From an archaeon GW2011_AR20 (GTDB taxonomy: Archaea > Nanobdellota > Nanobdellia > SCGC-AAA011-G17 > GW2011-AR20): a stretch of 64,000 bases of DNA. Made by a program: the position numbers and the translations under genes. This document shows, piece after piece, positions 24,673-32,770 of this stretch. Below the pieces are notes generated by a model. It did not search any database. It saw only the letters and a program-made list of their open reading frames with translations, and was not told the DNA's origin. Location: assembly GCA_000830315.1 (NCBI GenBank), contig CP010426.1, positions 345,934 through 409,933 of the forward strand. The letters run 5' to 3'. Numbering within the stretch: the stretch's first letter is position 1; each line of letters opens with the position of its first letter.

Positions 24673-25461
24673 ATGCGTAAAAGAGGGCAAGTTACAGTAT
24701 TTGTGATATTAGGCATACTAATTGTTGTAATTCTTGCATTCGTGTTTTATTTATATGGTGAAAGATTGAGCATACAAACCAAGGAAGATGTTAAATTTGA
24801 CACTTCTACAATTGAGCCATTAAAAGATTATGTCCAGGATTGTATTGATTCAAATGGTTTAGAAGCCATAGAATTAATTGGCAATCAGGGTGGCGAAATT
24901 AATCCGGGTTTTTATCAAAATTGGAACTGTGTTTCTCCTGGAAATTGTGACAAAGTAAGCTATGCGTGCTTTACAACAGAGTATTCACAATGTTATAATA
25001 AAAAACCGTTCATGAAAGAATTTGTTGAGAATGAACTTGAGACATATTTAAGAAACAGGGTTAATTTATGCATTAATTTAGATGAAATAAGAAGTTCTGG
25101 GTATAATGTTGAGGCAGGTGAATTTAAACTCGATGTTTCTATCCAGGATTATAGCACAGTTATAAATGTGAACTACCCGCTTACAATTACTAAAGGGGAT
25201 AGTATATTAAAACAGGATAAATTTTCCAAGCAATTTGATGTTCCATTAGGAAGATTAATTACAGTTGCTCAAGATGTTGTTAATCTGGAAATTAATTCAC
25301 CGCAAGGATATGTGGATACGACAACCTATATTTTGGCGCAAAATGGCGAGGTGCAATTAGAAAAACAAACCTATGATGATTCAGAAATATACATTGCGAA
25401 TGTTAGGAATGATCTTTACAAACTCCAATTCGCTGTTCAAAATTATGTTAGGCTGATCTAA
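24673..25461 (+). CDS. Pilin-like membrane-anchored protein
   Basis: A 262-aa protein starting 'MRKRGQVTVFVILGILIVVILAF', the KRGQ-type class III signal and hydrophobic helix often seen in DPANN surface proteins. Six cysteines fall in the first half of the extracellular domain, followed by beta-rich sequence. It directly precedes (0 nt gap) the giant Cys-rich protein and shares its cell-surface role. Probably a minor pilin or anchor protein rather than a soluble enzyme. Confidence 0.62.
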   Translation: MRKRGQVTVFVILGILIVVILAFVFYLYGERLSIQTKEDVKFDTSTIEPLKDYVQDCIDSNGLEAIELIGNQGGEINPGFYQNWNCVSPGNCDKVSYACFTTEYSQCYNKKPFMKEFVENELETYLRNRVNLCINLDEIRSSGYNVEAGEFKLDVSIQDYSTVINVNYPLTITKGDSILKQDKFSKQFDVPLGRLITVAQDVVNLEINSPQGYVDTTTYILAQNGEVQLEKQTYDDSEIYIANVRNDLYKLQFAVQNYVRLI

Positions 25462-28400
25462 ATGAAAAACCGATTAATAAAACAAAAAGCATTATTTGAA
25501 ATATTCCTGGTAATCAGCCTGACGTTTTATACTTCGTTGTCTTTTGCTGCTTTAAATCAGCCATCTTCTAATTTGGAAAAAGAAAATAAGATTAACTATC
25601 TTGATTTAATTAAGCAGGATTTATTTCCAAATGTAGATGCCCAGAATAAAGTATGCTGTAAGACAACCAAACAAGACTCTGTTTATAAAGGAGAATCATG
25701 TGTTTATACTGAAGAAACAAATTGCGCTTCAAATTTACAGCCAGGAGAGAAATTAGCTATTTCCTGCCCCCAAACCGATTATTGTGCTCCCGGAGTATGC
25801 AAATTAGCCGGCGCTTGTTCAGATAATGTTGAAAAAGGAATTTGTTTGCAAAATGGTGGTATATGGAATACTGGAACAAGTGAAAGTGATCCGCAATGTA
25901 AAATTGGATGTTGTGATTTGCCGAGCGGTGCTTCAATAACAACACAGGCGCAATGTTTGGATAAAATAAAGCCTTTCCCAAATATTCAAGATGTAAATGA
26001 AGTCTTTAAATCAGAGATTACAGACCAGACCCAATGTTTGCAGCAAAGCAGAAGCAATGAAGAAGGTTGTTGTGTTATTTCAGATCAAAATTCATGTGAA
26101 TTTACAACAGCACAGCAATGCCGAGATTCTGAAGGGGAATTTCGGGGCAAGGGAGTATTGTGTAGCACCCCTGGATTAAACTGTCAGGTTACTCCAAAGC
26201 AAGGCACAGCATGCTATCAAAATAATAAAGTTTATTGGGTTGATTCTGCTGGCAACCGGGAGAATGTTTATGACGGCAATTTTAATCCCACTTGGGAATA
26301 TACGAATTGGCTGCAAGTTACTGATATAACACAAATTGATACGCTTGCCAAAAGAAATCCAAAAGCTTTAGCAGATGTTGCAGTAAGCGGCAACTGCCAA
26401 TTTAGTCTAGGAACAACTTGTGGCGAAGTCGAAGATAATGTTAAAAATTATTTAAAGAATAACAAGGGACTGCAATCAAACGATTTGAATAAACTAGAAA
26501 ATCAGTGTATTAATTTGGATTGTAAACTAGAAAATGGAAATATATTAAGAAATGGCGAATCATTTTGTTTGTATGATAGTCAGTCAGGACAAGGAAGGGA
26601 TTTGGTCGGGTCAGGACATTCTCTTCAAAGATGTGATAATGGCGTTTTGAAACCAGAATTTTGTGATGATAGAAGAAAAACAATTTGTGTTCAGAATGAA
26701 GTTCCAAGAAATTTAATTGACCCAAATGATAAGAATAAACAACCATCAACATTTGCTAGTTGCATTCCAAATGACTGGCAATTATGTTTAGCGGCTAATT
26801 CAGACAATGAAAATTGTGGTGTTGAAGATCCTAAAGGAGTTTATAATTCATTATATGGTGAAGGTGGCCCGTGTAAAGATTTGAAAAAGGATAATGATCA
26901 ATATAATTCTTGTGTTAATAAATTAGTTTGTAGGAAAGAAGCATGTGAAAATCAAGCTGTAGGATATTGTTACTTTAATGCAAATGTTGGTTTATGTGCA
27001 CCATCTGTTCCTCCAGGTACTTTAGGAATAGAAGAAAAATATGAAGAATTATCCGATGGAAATAAGATTGGATTTTCATTTGATCCAATAATGTTCTTTG
27101 CTGAAAAAAGTAGTCTTGGAGGAAATCCTGAATGGGGCGAAGATTGTGTAGCAGGTTGTGATGTTAATACAAGAGAATTTGCAGACAGATGGAATAGTTA
27201 TTGTAAAGGTTTGGGTGATTTGGGTGCTAATTATAATGTTGTTGGTTATTACAATAAATTGGGATTATTCCATAATGGACCAATTAATAATGACAATGTA
27301 GATGATGTTGGTGATTCAGCAAAGGCTCAAGGTGCGAGTGATAAAGATGCTAATTATTATAATTCTTTAATTAGGAATAAAAATATTCCTTTAAGAGGCG
27401 AAAATAATTTCTTTTCATTAATTTCAACAATTGATATATTAAAAACAATTTATTTCGAGAATGTAAATAATAGAGCATTTTTGCCAGGATTTTTTGAACA
27501 AGGTTGGACTTGGGTTTATTCTGCAGTAGGGCTTGGAGCAGTTGCACTTGGCTCTTTTTTAGCATTTGGTATTACTTTTGCGGGAGCGGGCGCATTACCA
27601 TTCGCTATAGCTAAATATTTAGGAATAAGCTTTTTAGGGCCTGCAGCAGCACCAGTTCTTGTAGTAGTAGCAATTGTAGTTGTGGTTTATACTTTATTAA
27701 ATTGGTTGTTTGGTCCAGAGGCAGGAAGTTTAACTTATGAATTAACATGCAGATCATGGGTGCCTGAAGATAAAGGAAATAATTGCGATTTATGCAATGA
27801 TGAATCAAAATTCCAAGAGTGTAATGAGTATATATGCAATAGCTTGGGAAAAGCATGTAGTTTATTAAACAAAGGTAACCCGGGACTTGAAACATGCGTT
27901 TGGGATAGAAAGGGTGAAACAACACCACCATTTATTGCTCCTTCAGATATAATTAATCAAAATGATATTGAAAAAGTTCCAGAATCTACTGGAATCTCAG
28001 GTGGTTATAAATTTAAAAAAAGCTTTACTGCTTATACTGATGTTGAAATTGGAATAAAAATTGTTAGAAGAGATAATCCGAATGAAAAAGATTATGCAGA
28101 ATGTAAAATTTCTAGATTTAATGATTTTGATTATGAACAAAGTCAAAATTTCTTTGAAGATAATTTGGTTAGACATGAGCATACCCGAGAAATAGGATTT
28201 ATAGCCTCGCCTATTTTGCCTGAAGAAGACAGAATAGAATTAGAGCCTGGAAAAACAAATACATTTTATATAAAATGTAAAAATGTTAACGGACGTGAGA
28301 ATACCAAGCCTTACTTCATTGAGATTCCTGTGAACGCTGGACCAGACACGGCTCCCCCTGAAGTAAAATCATTTAGCATAAAAAACAACGCATTCATGCC

Positions 28401-29574
28401 TTATAATCTAGACAAGACTCCATTTACTATGTATGTAGAAGATAAATCTGGATTAAGGGGATGTAAATATTCGACAATAAAAGGCCAAAATTATGAAATA
28501 ATGTCTTATAATATGAGTTGTGTTAGAGATTCTAGACTAGGGATAGATCAGTATGCATGCTATACTGTATTAAATTTAAGACCAAATCAAGAGAATACAT
28601 TTTACTTTAAATGCAGGGATAGGGCAAATAACACAAACCCGATTGATTTCCCTCCGATTGAAGGAGATACAACAGATGGTTATCATTTATTTAGTTCACA
28701 GCCTTTAGATGTTTCGCAGGCAGGACCATCAGGAGATATATTAACAACAGACGTTAAATTAACAATGATAACAGCGGAAGGGGCAGAAGATGGCAAAGCG
28801 ACTTGTTATTACGCTGGTGGTGAAAAGTCTTCTATAGCAGGGTTTGGGGATTTAACATTTAGTCCAAGCGGAATTAAATTTACCACAACAGATGCAAGTA
28901 GTCATGAAACAGAATTATCATTGCTAAACGAAAAAGACTATGTCTTCTATTTATGGTGCAGAGACATTGCAGGAAATGAAGACAATACAAAAGTCGAGTT
29001 CCATACAACAACCCCTGACTTAAATATAACAAATGTTGCTCCAACAAGTGCAAAGATTTATTCTGGCAAAGTTCAATTCCAGGTAACAACTGTTGGAGGA
29101 ACCCGCAGCAACGGAGATTCAGACTGTACCTATAGGAGTACTGGAACATTATACGGCGGAAGCGGGAACATAAATGATTTCAAAATAAAAACAACATTAG
29201 AAACAACACACCACAAGAATGTTACATTATCGGATGGAAGCTATGAGTTTGAGGTAGAATGCGTGGATAATGTAATTTATAAGAGGGATAAAAAGAAAGT
29301 TAATTTTGAAGTTGATACAACAGGAACACCTAAATTAATTAGAGTGTACAAAGATGCAGGATTATTAAATATCTTAACAGACAGGCAATCTGAATGCAGA
29401 TATTCTTTAGACAACAGGGGCTTTGATTACAACACAGCCAGTTTAGTAATGGTTTCTAGCAATAATAATTTGCAGCATAGCCTGCAAATAGCTAATTCAA
29501 AGGCATTCTACATTAAATGCCAAGATCTGAATACAAAGCAGATCAATGCCCAGAGTTATACTATTTATCCTTAA
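25462..29574 (+). CDS. Giant cysteine-rich surface protein
   Basis: A 1370-aa protein with an N-terminal signal/helix (about residues 10-30). A cysteine-rich region follows with repeated 'GCC' and 'CC' knots (for example 'KVCCKT', 'IGCCDLP', 'EGCCVIS'). In the middle is a hydrophobic stretch (about 680-760) likely to span the membrane twice or more. The C-terminal half has Ig-like/fibronectin-like repeats ('FYIKCKNVNG', 'FYFKCRDRAN', 'FYLWCRDIAG', 'FYIKCQDLN' each with one Cys), four or more repeats. The repeat pattern suggests an adhesion or envelope protein. It is large relative to typical archaeal genes here and sits with pilin-like genes. Confidence 0.65.
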   Translation: MKNRLIKQKALFEIFLVISLTFYTSLSFAALNQPSSNLEKENKINYLDLIKQDLFPNVDAQNKVCCKTTKQDSVYKGESCVYTEETNCASNLQPGEKLAISCPQTDYCAPGVCKLAGACSDNVEKGICLQNGGIWNTGTSESDPQCKIGCCDLPSGASITTQAQCLDKIKPFPNIQDVNEVFKSEITDQTQCLQQSRSNEEGCCVISDQNSCEFTTAQQCRDSEGEFRGKGVLCSTPGLNCQVTPKQGTACYQNNKVYWVDSAGNRENVYDGNFNPTWEYTNWLQVTDITQIDTLAKRNPKALADVAVSGNCQFSLGTTCGEVEDNVKNYLKNNKGLQSNDLNKLENQCINLDCKLENGNILRNGESFCLYDSQSGQGRDLVGSGHSLQRCDNGVLKPEFCDDRRKTICVQNEVPRNLIDPNDKNKQPSTFASCIPNDWQLCLAANSDNENCGVEDPKGVYNSLYGEGGPCKDLKKDNDQYNSCVNKLVCRKEACENQAVGYCYFNANVGLCAPSVPPGTLGIEEKYEELSDGNKIGFSFDPIMFFAEKSSLGGNPEWGEDCVAGCDVNTREFADRWNSYCKGLGDLGANYNVVGYYNKLGLFHNGPINNDNVDDVGDSAKAQGASDKDANYYNSLIRNKNIPLRGENNFFSLISTIDILKTIYFENVNNRAFLPGFFEQGWTWVYSAVGLGAVALGSFLAFGITFAGAGALPFAIAKYLGISFLGPAAAPVLVVVAIVVVVYTLLNWLFGPEAGSLTYELTCRSWVPEDKGNNCDLCNDESKFQECNEYICNSLGKACSLLNKGNPGLETCVWDRKGETTPPFIAPSDIINQNDIEKVPESTGISGGYKFKKSFTAYTDVEIGIKIVRRDNPNEKDYAECKISRFNDFDYEQSQNFFEDNLVRHEHTREIGFIASPILPEEDRIELEPGKTNTFYIKCKNVNGRENTKPYFIEIPVNAGPDTAPPEVKSFSIKNNAFMPYNLDKTPFTMYVEDKSGLRGCKYSTIKGQNYEIMSYNMSCVRDSRLGIDQYACYTVLNLRPNQENTFYFKCRDRANNTNPIDFPPIEGDTTDGYHLFSSQPLDVSQAGPSGDILTTDVKLTMITAEGAEDGKATCYYAGGEKSSIAGFGDLTFSPSGIKFTTTDASSHETELSLLNEKDYVFYLWCRDIAGNEDNTKVEFHTTTPDLNITNVAPTSAKIYSGKVQFQVTTVGGTRSNGDSDCTYRSTGTLYGGSGNINDFKIKTTLETTHHKNVTLSDGSYEFEVECVDNVIYKRDKKKVNFEVDTTGTPKLIRVYKDAGLLNILTDRQSECRYSLDNRGFDYNTASLVMVSSNNNLQHSLQIANSKAFYIKCQDLNTKQINAQSYTIYP

Positions 29575-29622
29575 TCTAATTTTAGTAAATTATAAAACAA
29601 AATATTTATATATTAGTTATAC

Positions 29623-29856
29623 ATGTATCATTATATGGTAGAAGTTGAAGGCCAGTTAAAGAAATGGGGAAATTCTTTTGCCATAAGGATTTCTAAAAAC
29701 AAGGTAAGAGAGAATAAAATGAAAGTTAATGAAAAATTCAAATTAATTTTAATACCTGAGAAGAATGTATTGAAGGAAACCTTTGGTACTGGAAAATTCA
29801 GGGGATCAACAGAGAAATTATTAAAACAGGTTGATAAGGAGCTGTATAATGACTGA
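29623..29856 (+). CDS. AbrB-type antitoxin (VapB-like)
   Basis: A 77-aa protein with 'VEVEGQLKKWGNSFAIRISKNKV', a clear AbrB/SpoVT swapped-hairpin fold, followed by a C-terminal tail ('FRGSTEKLLKQVDKEL') that would wrap the toxin. ATG at 29623 or 29635 could be the start; a 10-bp palindrome ATACATGTAT overlaps the first one and may be the operator. The stop overlaps the PIN gene's start by 8 nt. Confidence 0.8.
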   Translation: MYHYMVEVEGQLKKWGNSFAIRISKNKVRENKMKVNEKFKLILIPEKNVLKETFGTGKFRGSTEKLLKQVDKELYND

Positions 29857-30217
29857 TTATTATGTTTTTGATACCTATGCTCTAATTGAGATAATAAAGG
29901 GTAATGAGAATTATCTTCCTTATACAAACTCAAGAATTGTTATAACCTCATTTATCTTAGCTGAATTATGTTATTTATCAATCAGGCTTTATGGAAATAA
30001 AAAAGCTTATGAATATGTTGATAAGTATTCCGGGTTTGTAAAAGGCATTAATAAAGAGATTATTAAAGATGCAATGAATTTTAGATACACAAATATTAAA
30101 AAGAAAATGTCTATAGCAGATTGCATCGGTTATATACTAGCTAAGAAATTAAGCATAAAATTTCTAACAGGAGATAAAGAATTCAAAAATTTGCCAAATG
30201 TTGAATTTGTTAAGTAA
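29849..30217 (+). CDS. PIN-domain toxin (VapC-like)
   Basis: I start this gene at the ATG at 29849 ('MTDYYVFDTYALIEII'), inside the antitoxin's last codons, giving 122 aa. PIN acidic residues appear as 'FDTYAL', 'ILAELCYL', 'IADCIGYILA' and 'FLTGDKEF'. The family cleaves tRNA or rRNA. With the AbrB gene it is a complete VapBC-type module placed within a run of pilin-like genes. No duplicated gene end flanks it. Confidence 0.85.
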   Translation: MTDYYVFDTYALIEIIKGNENYLPYTNSRIVITSFILAELCYLSIRLYGNKKAYEYVDKYSGFVKGINKEIIKDAMNFRYTNIKKKMSIADCIGYILAKKLSIKFLTGDKEFKNLPNVEFVK

Positions 30218-30255
30218 AAGCAAAAAATTATAAATTCCTTAAATAAATTAATTTT

Positions 30256-30699
30256 ATGAAAAAAAGAGGGGAGCTACAACAGCAGGTGTTTTACTACATC
30301 CTTGTGGCGGTTTTGATCGCGCTAATCTTATTTTTTGGTTATCAGCAGATTACCAGATTAACTAATTTGAATGAGCAGGCCAAGTTTGTAACATTTAAAA
30401 ATGATTTCCAGAATGCTGTAAATAACCTGTATTATAAAAATCCCGGTTCTGTAATAACTTACTCCTTAACCTCGCAGAATAAACCTTTAATCCTTCCTAG
30501 AGGAGTTAAAGAAGTCTGTTTTGAAAAATTGAACAATGAAGTTAAAGTTAAGTCAGATTCAGAATATTTTATAGAATTTAACGTCGAAAATTTAATCCCT
30601 AAAGAGGATAATTACTGCATTAAGGCAATAAATTCTCAACTTTCTTTTACCTTGGAAAATAAACTTGTTGATGGAAAAACAGTTATTGAAATAAGATGA
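30256..30699 (+). CDS. Pilin-like protein
   Basis: A 147-aa protein with 'MKKRGELQQQVFYYILVAVLIALILFFGYQQ', a class III-type signal and helix, and a small extracellular domain. It overlaps the next gene by 4 nt. Part of the run of single-helix anchored proteins at 30.3-32.5 kb; probably minor pilin or related surface component. Confidence 0.6.
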   Translation: MKKRGELQQQVFYYILVAVLIALILFFGYQQITRLTNLNEQAKFVTFKNDFQNAVNNLYYKNPGSVITYSLTSQNKPLILPRGVKEVCFEKLNNEVKVKSDSEYFIEFNVENLIPKEDNYCIKAINSQLSFTLENKLVDGKTVIEIR

Positions 30700-31541
30700 A
30701 ATCTCAGGCGCAGTTTAACTGGATCTTTGTCATAATAGCCGGCGCAATAATCCTGACGTTTTTTGTAAGTTTTGCATTAAAATACAAATCTTTGCAGGAC
30801 GAGAAGTTATCCGTGGAATTATTGATTAATTTTGACAATGCATTAACGAATTTACAGTCTACAACCTTTACTGTATTCGATACAATAGAAGCCCCGAAGG
30901 AGATTGAAATAACATGCAGTAAATTTAGAATTGAAAACAGGGAATATGACAACGATAAATTAATTTTTTCTCCCAAAAATTTAAAAGACAAAATTTACAT
31001 TTATTACAGACAATTTAACTTCCCATTCAAGATCGGTAATTTTTATTACATAATTTCCCCTGGAAATAAATTCTTTTTAGTTCATAATGATCAGAAATCG
31101 AGGGAATATGCGCAGGCTTTAATTGACGATCTCCCCGACAAATTTAAACAAAATGTTTTGTCGGTATCAAGCAGGCAGCCGAATGGGAAAAACGTTTTTA
31201 TTAATTCAAATGCCAATGCAAATGATGTTAATATAATTCTTCAGGACAAGATATCAATATATTATAACAATAAATTATATAATGATGTTAATCATGAATT
31301 GGTTTACGGCGCAATATTTTCCGACGATTTTGACTGTGTATACAATAAATTAAAGCAGAATATCGACGATGTAATCTTAAGTTACCAAAATAAACTGATT
31401 TTATTACAAGGTTCAAACTGCAATTATGCTTCCTCTATTCAATATTTGCAGAATTTAAAAAACTTAAGATACCAGGACACTAAAGCAGTTGAAGAGTTGA
31501 ATAAAGAAATGTCCTCTAGGAATTGTCCTTTAATATATTAA
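30696..31541 (+). CDS. Pilin-like or membrane-anchored surface protein
   Basis: A 281-aa protein with an N-terminal hydrophobic helix after 'MKSQAQFNWIFV' and an extracellular domain with few cysteines and repeated beta segments. It is coupled to the upstream pilin-like gene (overlap of 4 nt). The prepilin-type basic-Gly signal is weak here, so it could be a simple single-pass anchor. No family recognised. Confidence 0.55.
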   Translation: MKSQAQFNWIFVIIAGAIILTFFVSFALKYKSLQDEKLSVELLINFDNALTNLQSTTFTVFDTIEAPKEIEITCSKFRIENREYDNDKLIFSPKNLKDKIYIYYRQFNFPFKIGNFYYIISPGNKFFLVHNDQKSREYAQALIDDLPDKFKQNVLSVSSRQPNGKNVFINSNANANDVNIILQDKISIYYNNKLYNDVNHELVYGAIFSDDFDCVYNKLKQNIDDVILSYQNKLILLQGSNCNYASSIQYLQNLKNLRYQDTKAVEELNKEMSSRNCPLIY

Positions 31542-31581
31542 GGGTTGTAAAAAGACAACGCGCGTTGCAAAATTACAACCC
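31542..31581. promoter_or_regulatory. Nested inverted repeat
   Basis: GGGTTGTAA at 31542-31550 pairs with TTACAACCC at 31573-31581, and a perfect 12-bp palindrome CAACGCGCGTTG (31556-31567) lies between. GC content is high for this genome. It starts right at the stop of the upstream gene, so it may be a terminator/processing structure for that gene or an operator for the next. Confidence 0.5.
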
Positions 31582-31607
31582 ACAATAAGTAGAAAGGTTT
31601 TATAATA

Positions 31608-31627
31608 GTGTAAACTTATCTTTACAC
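31608..31627. promoter_or_regulatory. Small inverted repeat before the pilin-like gene
   Basis: GTGTAAA-CTTATC-TTTACAC has 7-bp arms; it lies just downstream of a TATA-like TTTTATAAT, about 25 nt before the ATG at 31653, the position of an operator at the transcription start. Confidence 0.45.
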
Positions 31628-31652
31628 GCGTAAGTAATAGTTTATATGTAAA

Positions 31653-32126
31653 ATGAAAAAAGCCGAAATACAGATGCAGGAAACAATTCTGGTAATCTTT
31701 ATAGTTACAGTTATAATTGCTCTAGGATTATTTGTATTTTTTAAATACAATCAAAATGTATTGGAGCAGACCAAATTAGAATATGAGCAGATTAAAGTTT
31801 ATTCTTTACTGGCAACATTGCCGAATCACCCCATCTTACAATATTCTTCATTCGGAAATTCTGAAAATGCCTTGGACACCTCCAAATTATTAAATGTTAA
31901 ACTAAATGATCTTGGGGAGAAAGAGATTATAGTCAAGCAAATTTATCCTTTGACGCAGGATGCGCAATGCACGCCTTCAAATTACCCAGCCTGTAATTCT
32001 TATTTAATATATTCAAAAAGAATTTCAAATAAAAATGTTAATATTATTTCAACGCCCGTATCATTATATTTTCCTTTAACTAAAGAGTTTAAACCGGGGT
32101 TACTTGAGATAAAATGGTATTACTAA
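31653..32126 (+). CDS. Pilin-like protein
   Basis: A 157-aa protein with 'MKKAEIQMQETILVIFIVTVIIALGLFVFF' as N-terminal signal and helix, followed by a small extracellular domain with two cysteines ('CTPSNYPACNS'). It overlaps the next pilin-like gene by 13 nt. Likely a minor pilin or anchored surface protein of the same cluster. Confidence 0.58.
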   Translation: MKKAEIQMQETILVIFIVTVIIALGLFVFFKYNQNVLEQTKLEYEQIKVYSLLATLPNHPILQYSSFGNSENALDTSKLLNVKLNDLGEKEIIVKQIYPLTQDAQCTPSNYPACNSYLIYSKRISNKNVNIISTPVSLYFPLTKEFKPGLLEIKWYY

Positions 32127-32545
32127 AAAAAGCACAAGTAGAAACCGTTGGCTTGGTGATAATAGTCATAATAATAACATTTGCCTTGATTTTTGGCCTG
32201 CAATTTATGACAAGGGATAAGGGCAATGAATTAAATGAAAGGTACTTACAGTTAAACGCAGATAATATGCGTAGTGTAATTATGAAAACAACAATAAATA
32301 ACTGCAATATTAAAGATGAGATTATCAATTACGAAACTTTTGATGATGTAGCCTGCTTTGACAATGAAGAAGAATTAAAACTAACCATAAGACAAATAAT
32401 CGAATCTAGCCTGAAAAATGATTATGGGTTTAGTGCAGGAAAGATTGATTTAAAAAAAGGAAGTTGTGAAAATAAGGATACTATTACAAGCAGCATACAG
32501 CCCCTTGCATTAACAAATATTAAGGTTAGCCTAAGACTTTGCTAA
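32114..32545 (+). CDS. Pilin-like protein
   Basis: A 143-aa protein with 'MVLLKKAQVETVGLVIIVIIITFALIFGLQF' (basic residues then long hydrophobic helix) and a short extracellular domain with four cysteines. It overlaps the upstream gene by 13 nt and ends the pilin-like cluster before the S-layer promoter. Confidence 0.58.
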   Translation: MVLLKKAQVETVGLVIIVIIITFALIFGLQFMTRDKGNELNERYLQLNADNMRSVIMKTTINNCNIKDEIINYETFDDVACFDNEEELKLTIRQIIESSLKNDYGFSAGKIDLKKGSCENKDTITSSIQPLALTNIKVSLRLC

Positions 32546-32554
32546 CTGAATTTT

Positions 32555-32581
32555 ACGACGAAAGATTAAAAGTATACTTAA
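32555..32581 (+). promoter_or_regulatory. Intergenic motif, copy 2 of the AAGTATACTT element
   Basis: Matches 5053-5079 at 22 of 27 positions. It is upstream of the S-layer gene but about 190 bp from its start, so it may be a regulatory site rather than the core promoter. Confidence 0.38.
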
Positions 32582-32672
32582 TTTTAATTTATTCTAAAAT
32601 CTTAATTTATAAGACTCAAAACCTCAGAATTTCTAAGAAATAACATTTTGATATACAATGTAATAGGGAAAA

Positions 32673-32682
32673 CTTTATAAAT
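32673..32682 (+). promoter_or_regulatory. S-layer gene promoter and strong Shine-Dalgarno
   Basis: CTTTATAAAT with upstream 'GGGAAAA' looks like a TATA/BRE box. Transcription starting about 25 nt later would give a leader of about 65 nt containing GGAGGTG (32755-32761), 9 nt before the chosen ATG. A leadered, SD-bearing mRNA fits a highly expressed protein. Confidence 0.6.
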
Positions 32683-32770
32683 GGCTTTGTTATAATATTT
32701 TTAATGATATTCATAAGTAGAATATCTATATTCAAAAAAATTGAAACACAAAATGGAGGTGTTTTTTAGA

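Noticed and set aside
29574-30256. Gene-end duplication around the VapBC pair
   Set aside because: I compared both flanks with the ends of the neighbouring genes and saw no convincing repeat.
32741-32770. Upstream start for the S-layer protein
   Set aside because: The strong GGAGGTG lies after that start and 9 nt before ATG 32771, so translation should begin there.
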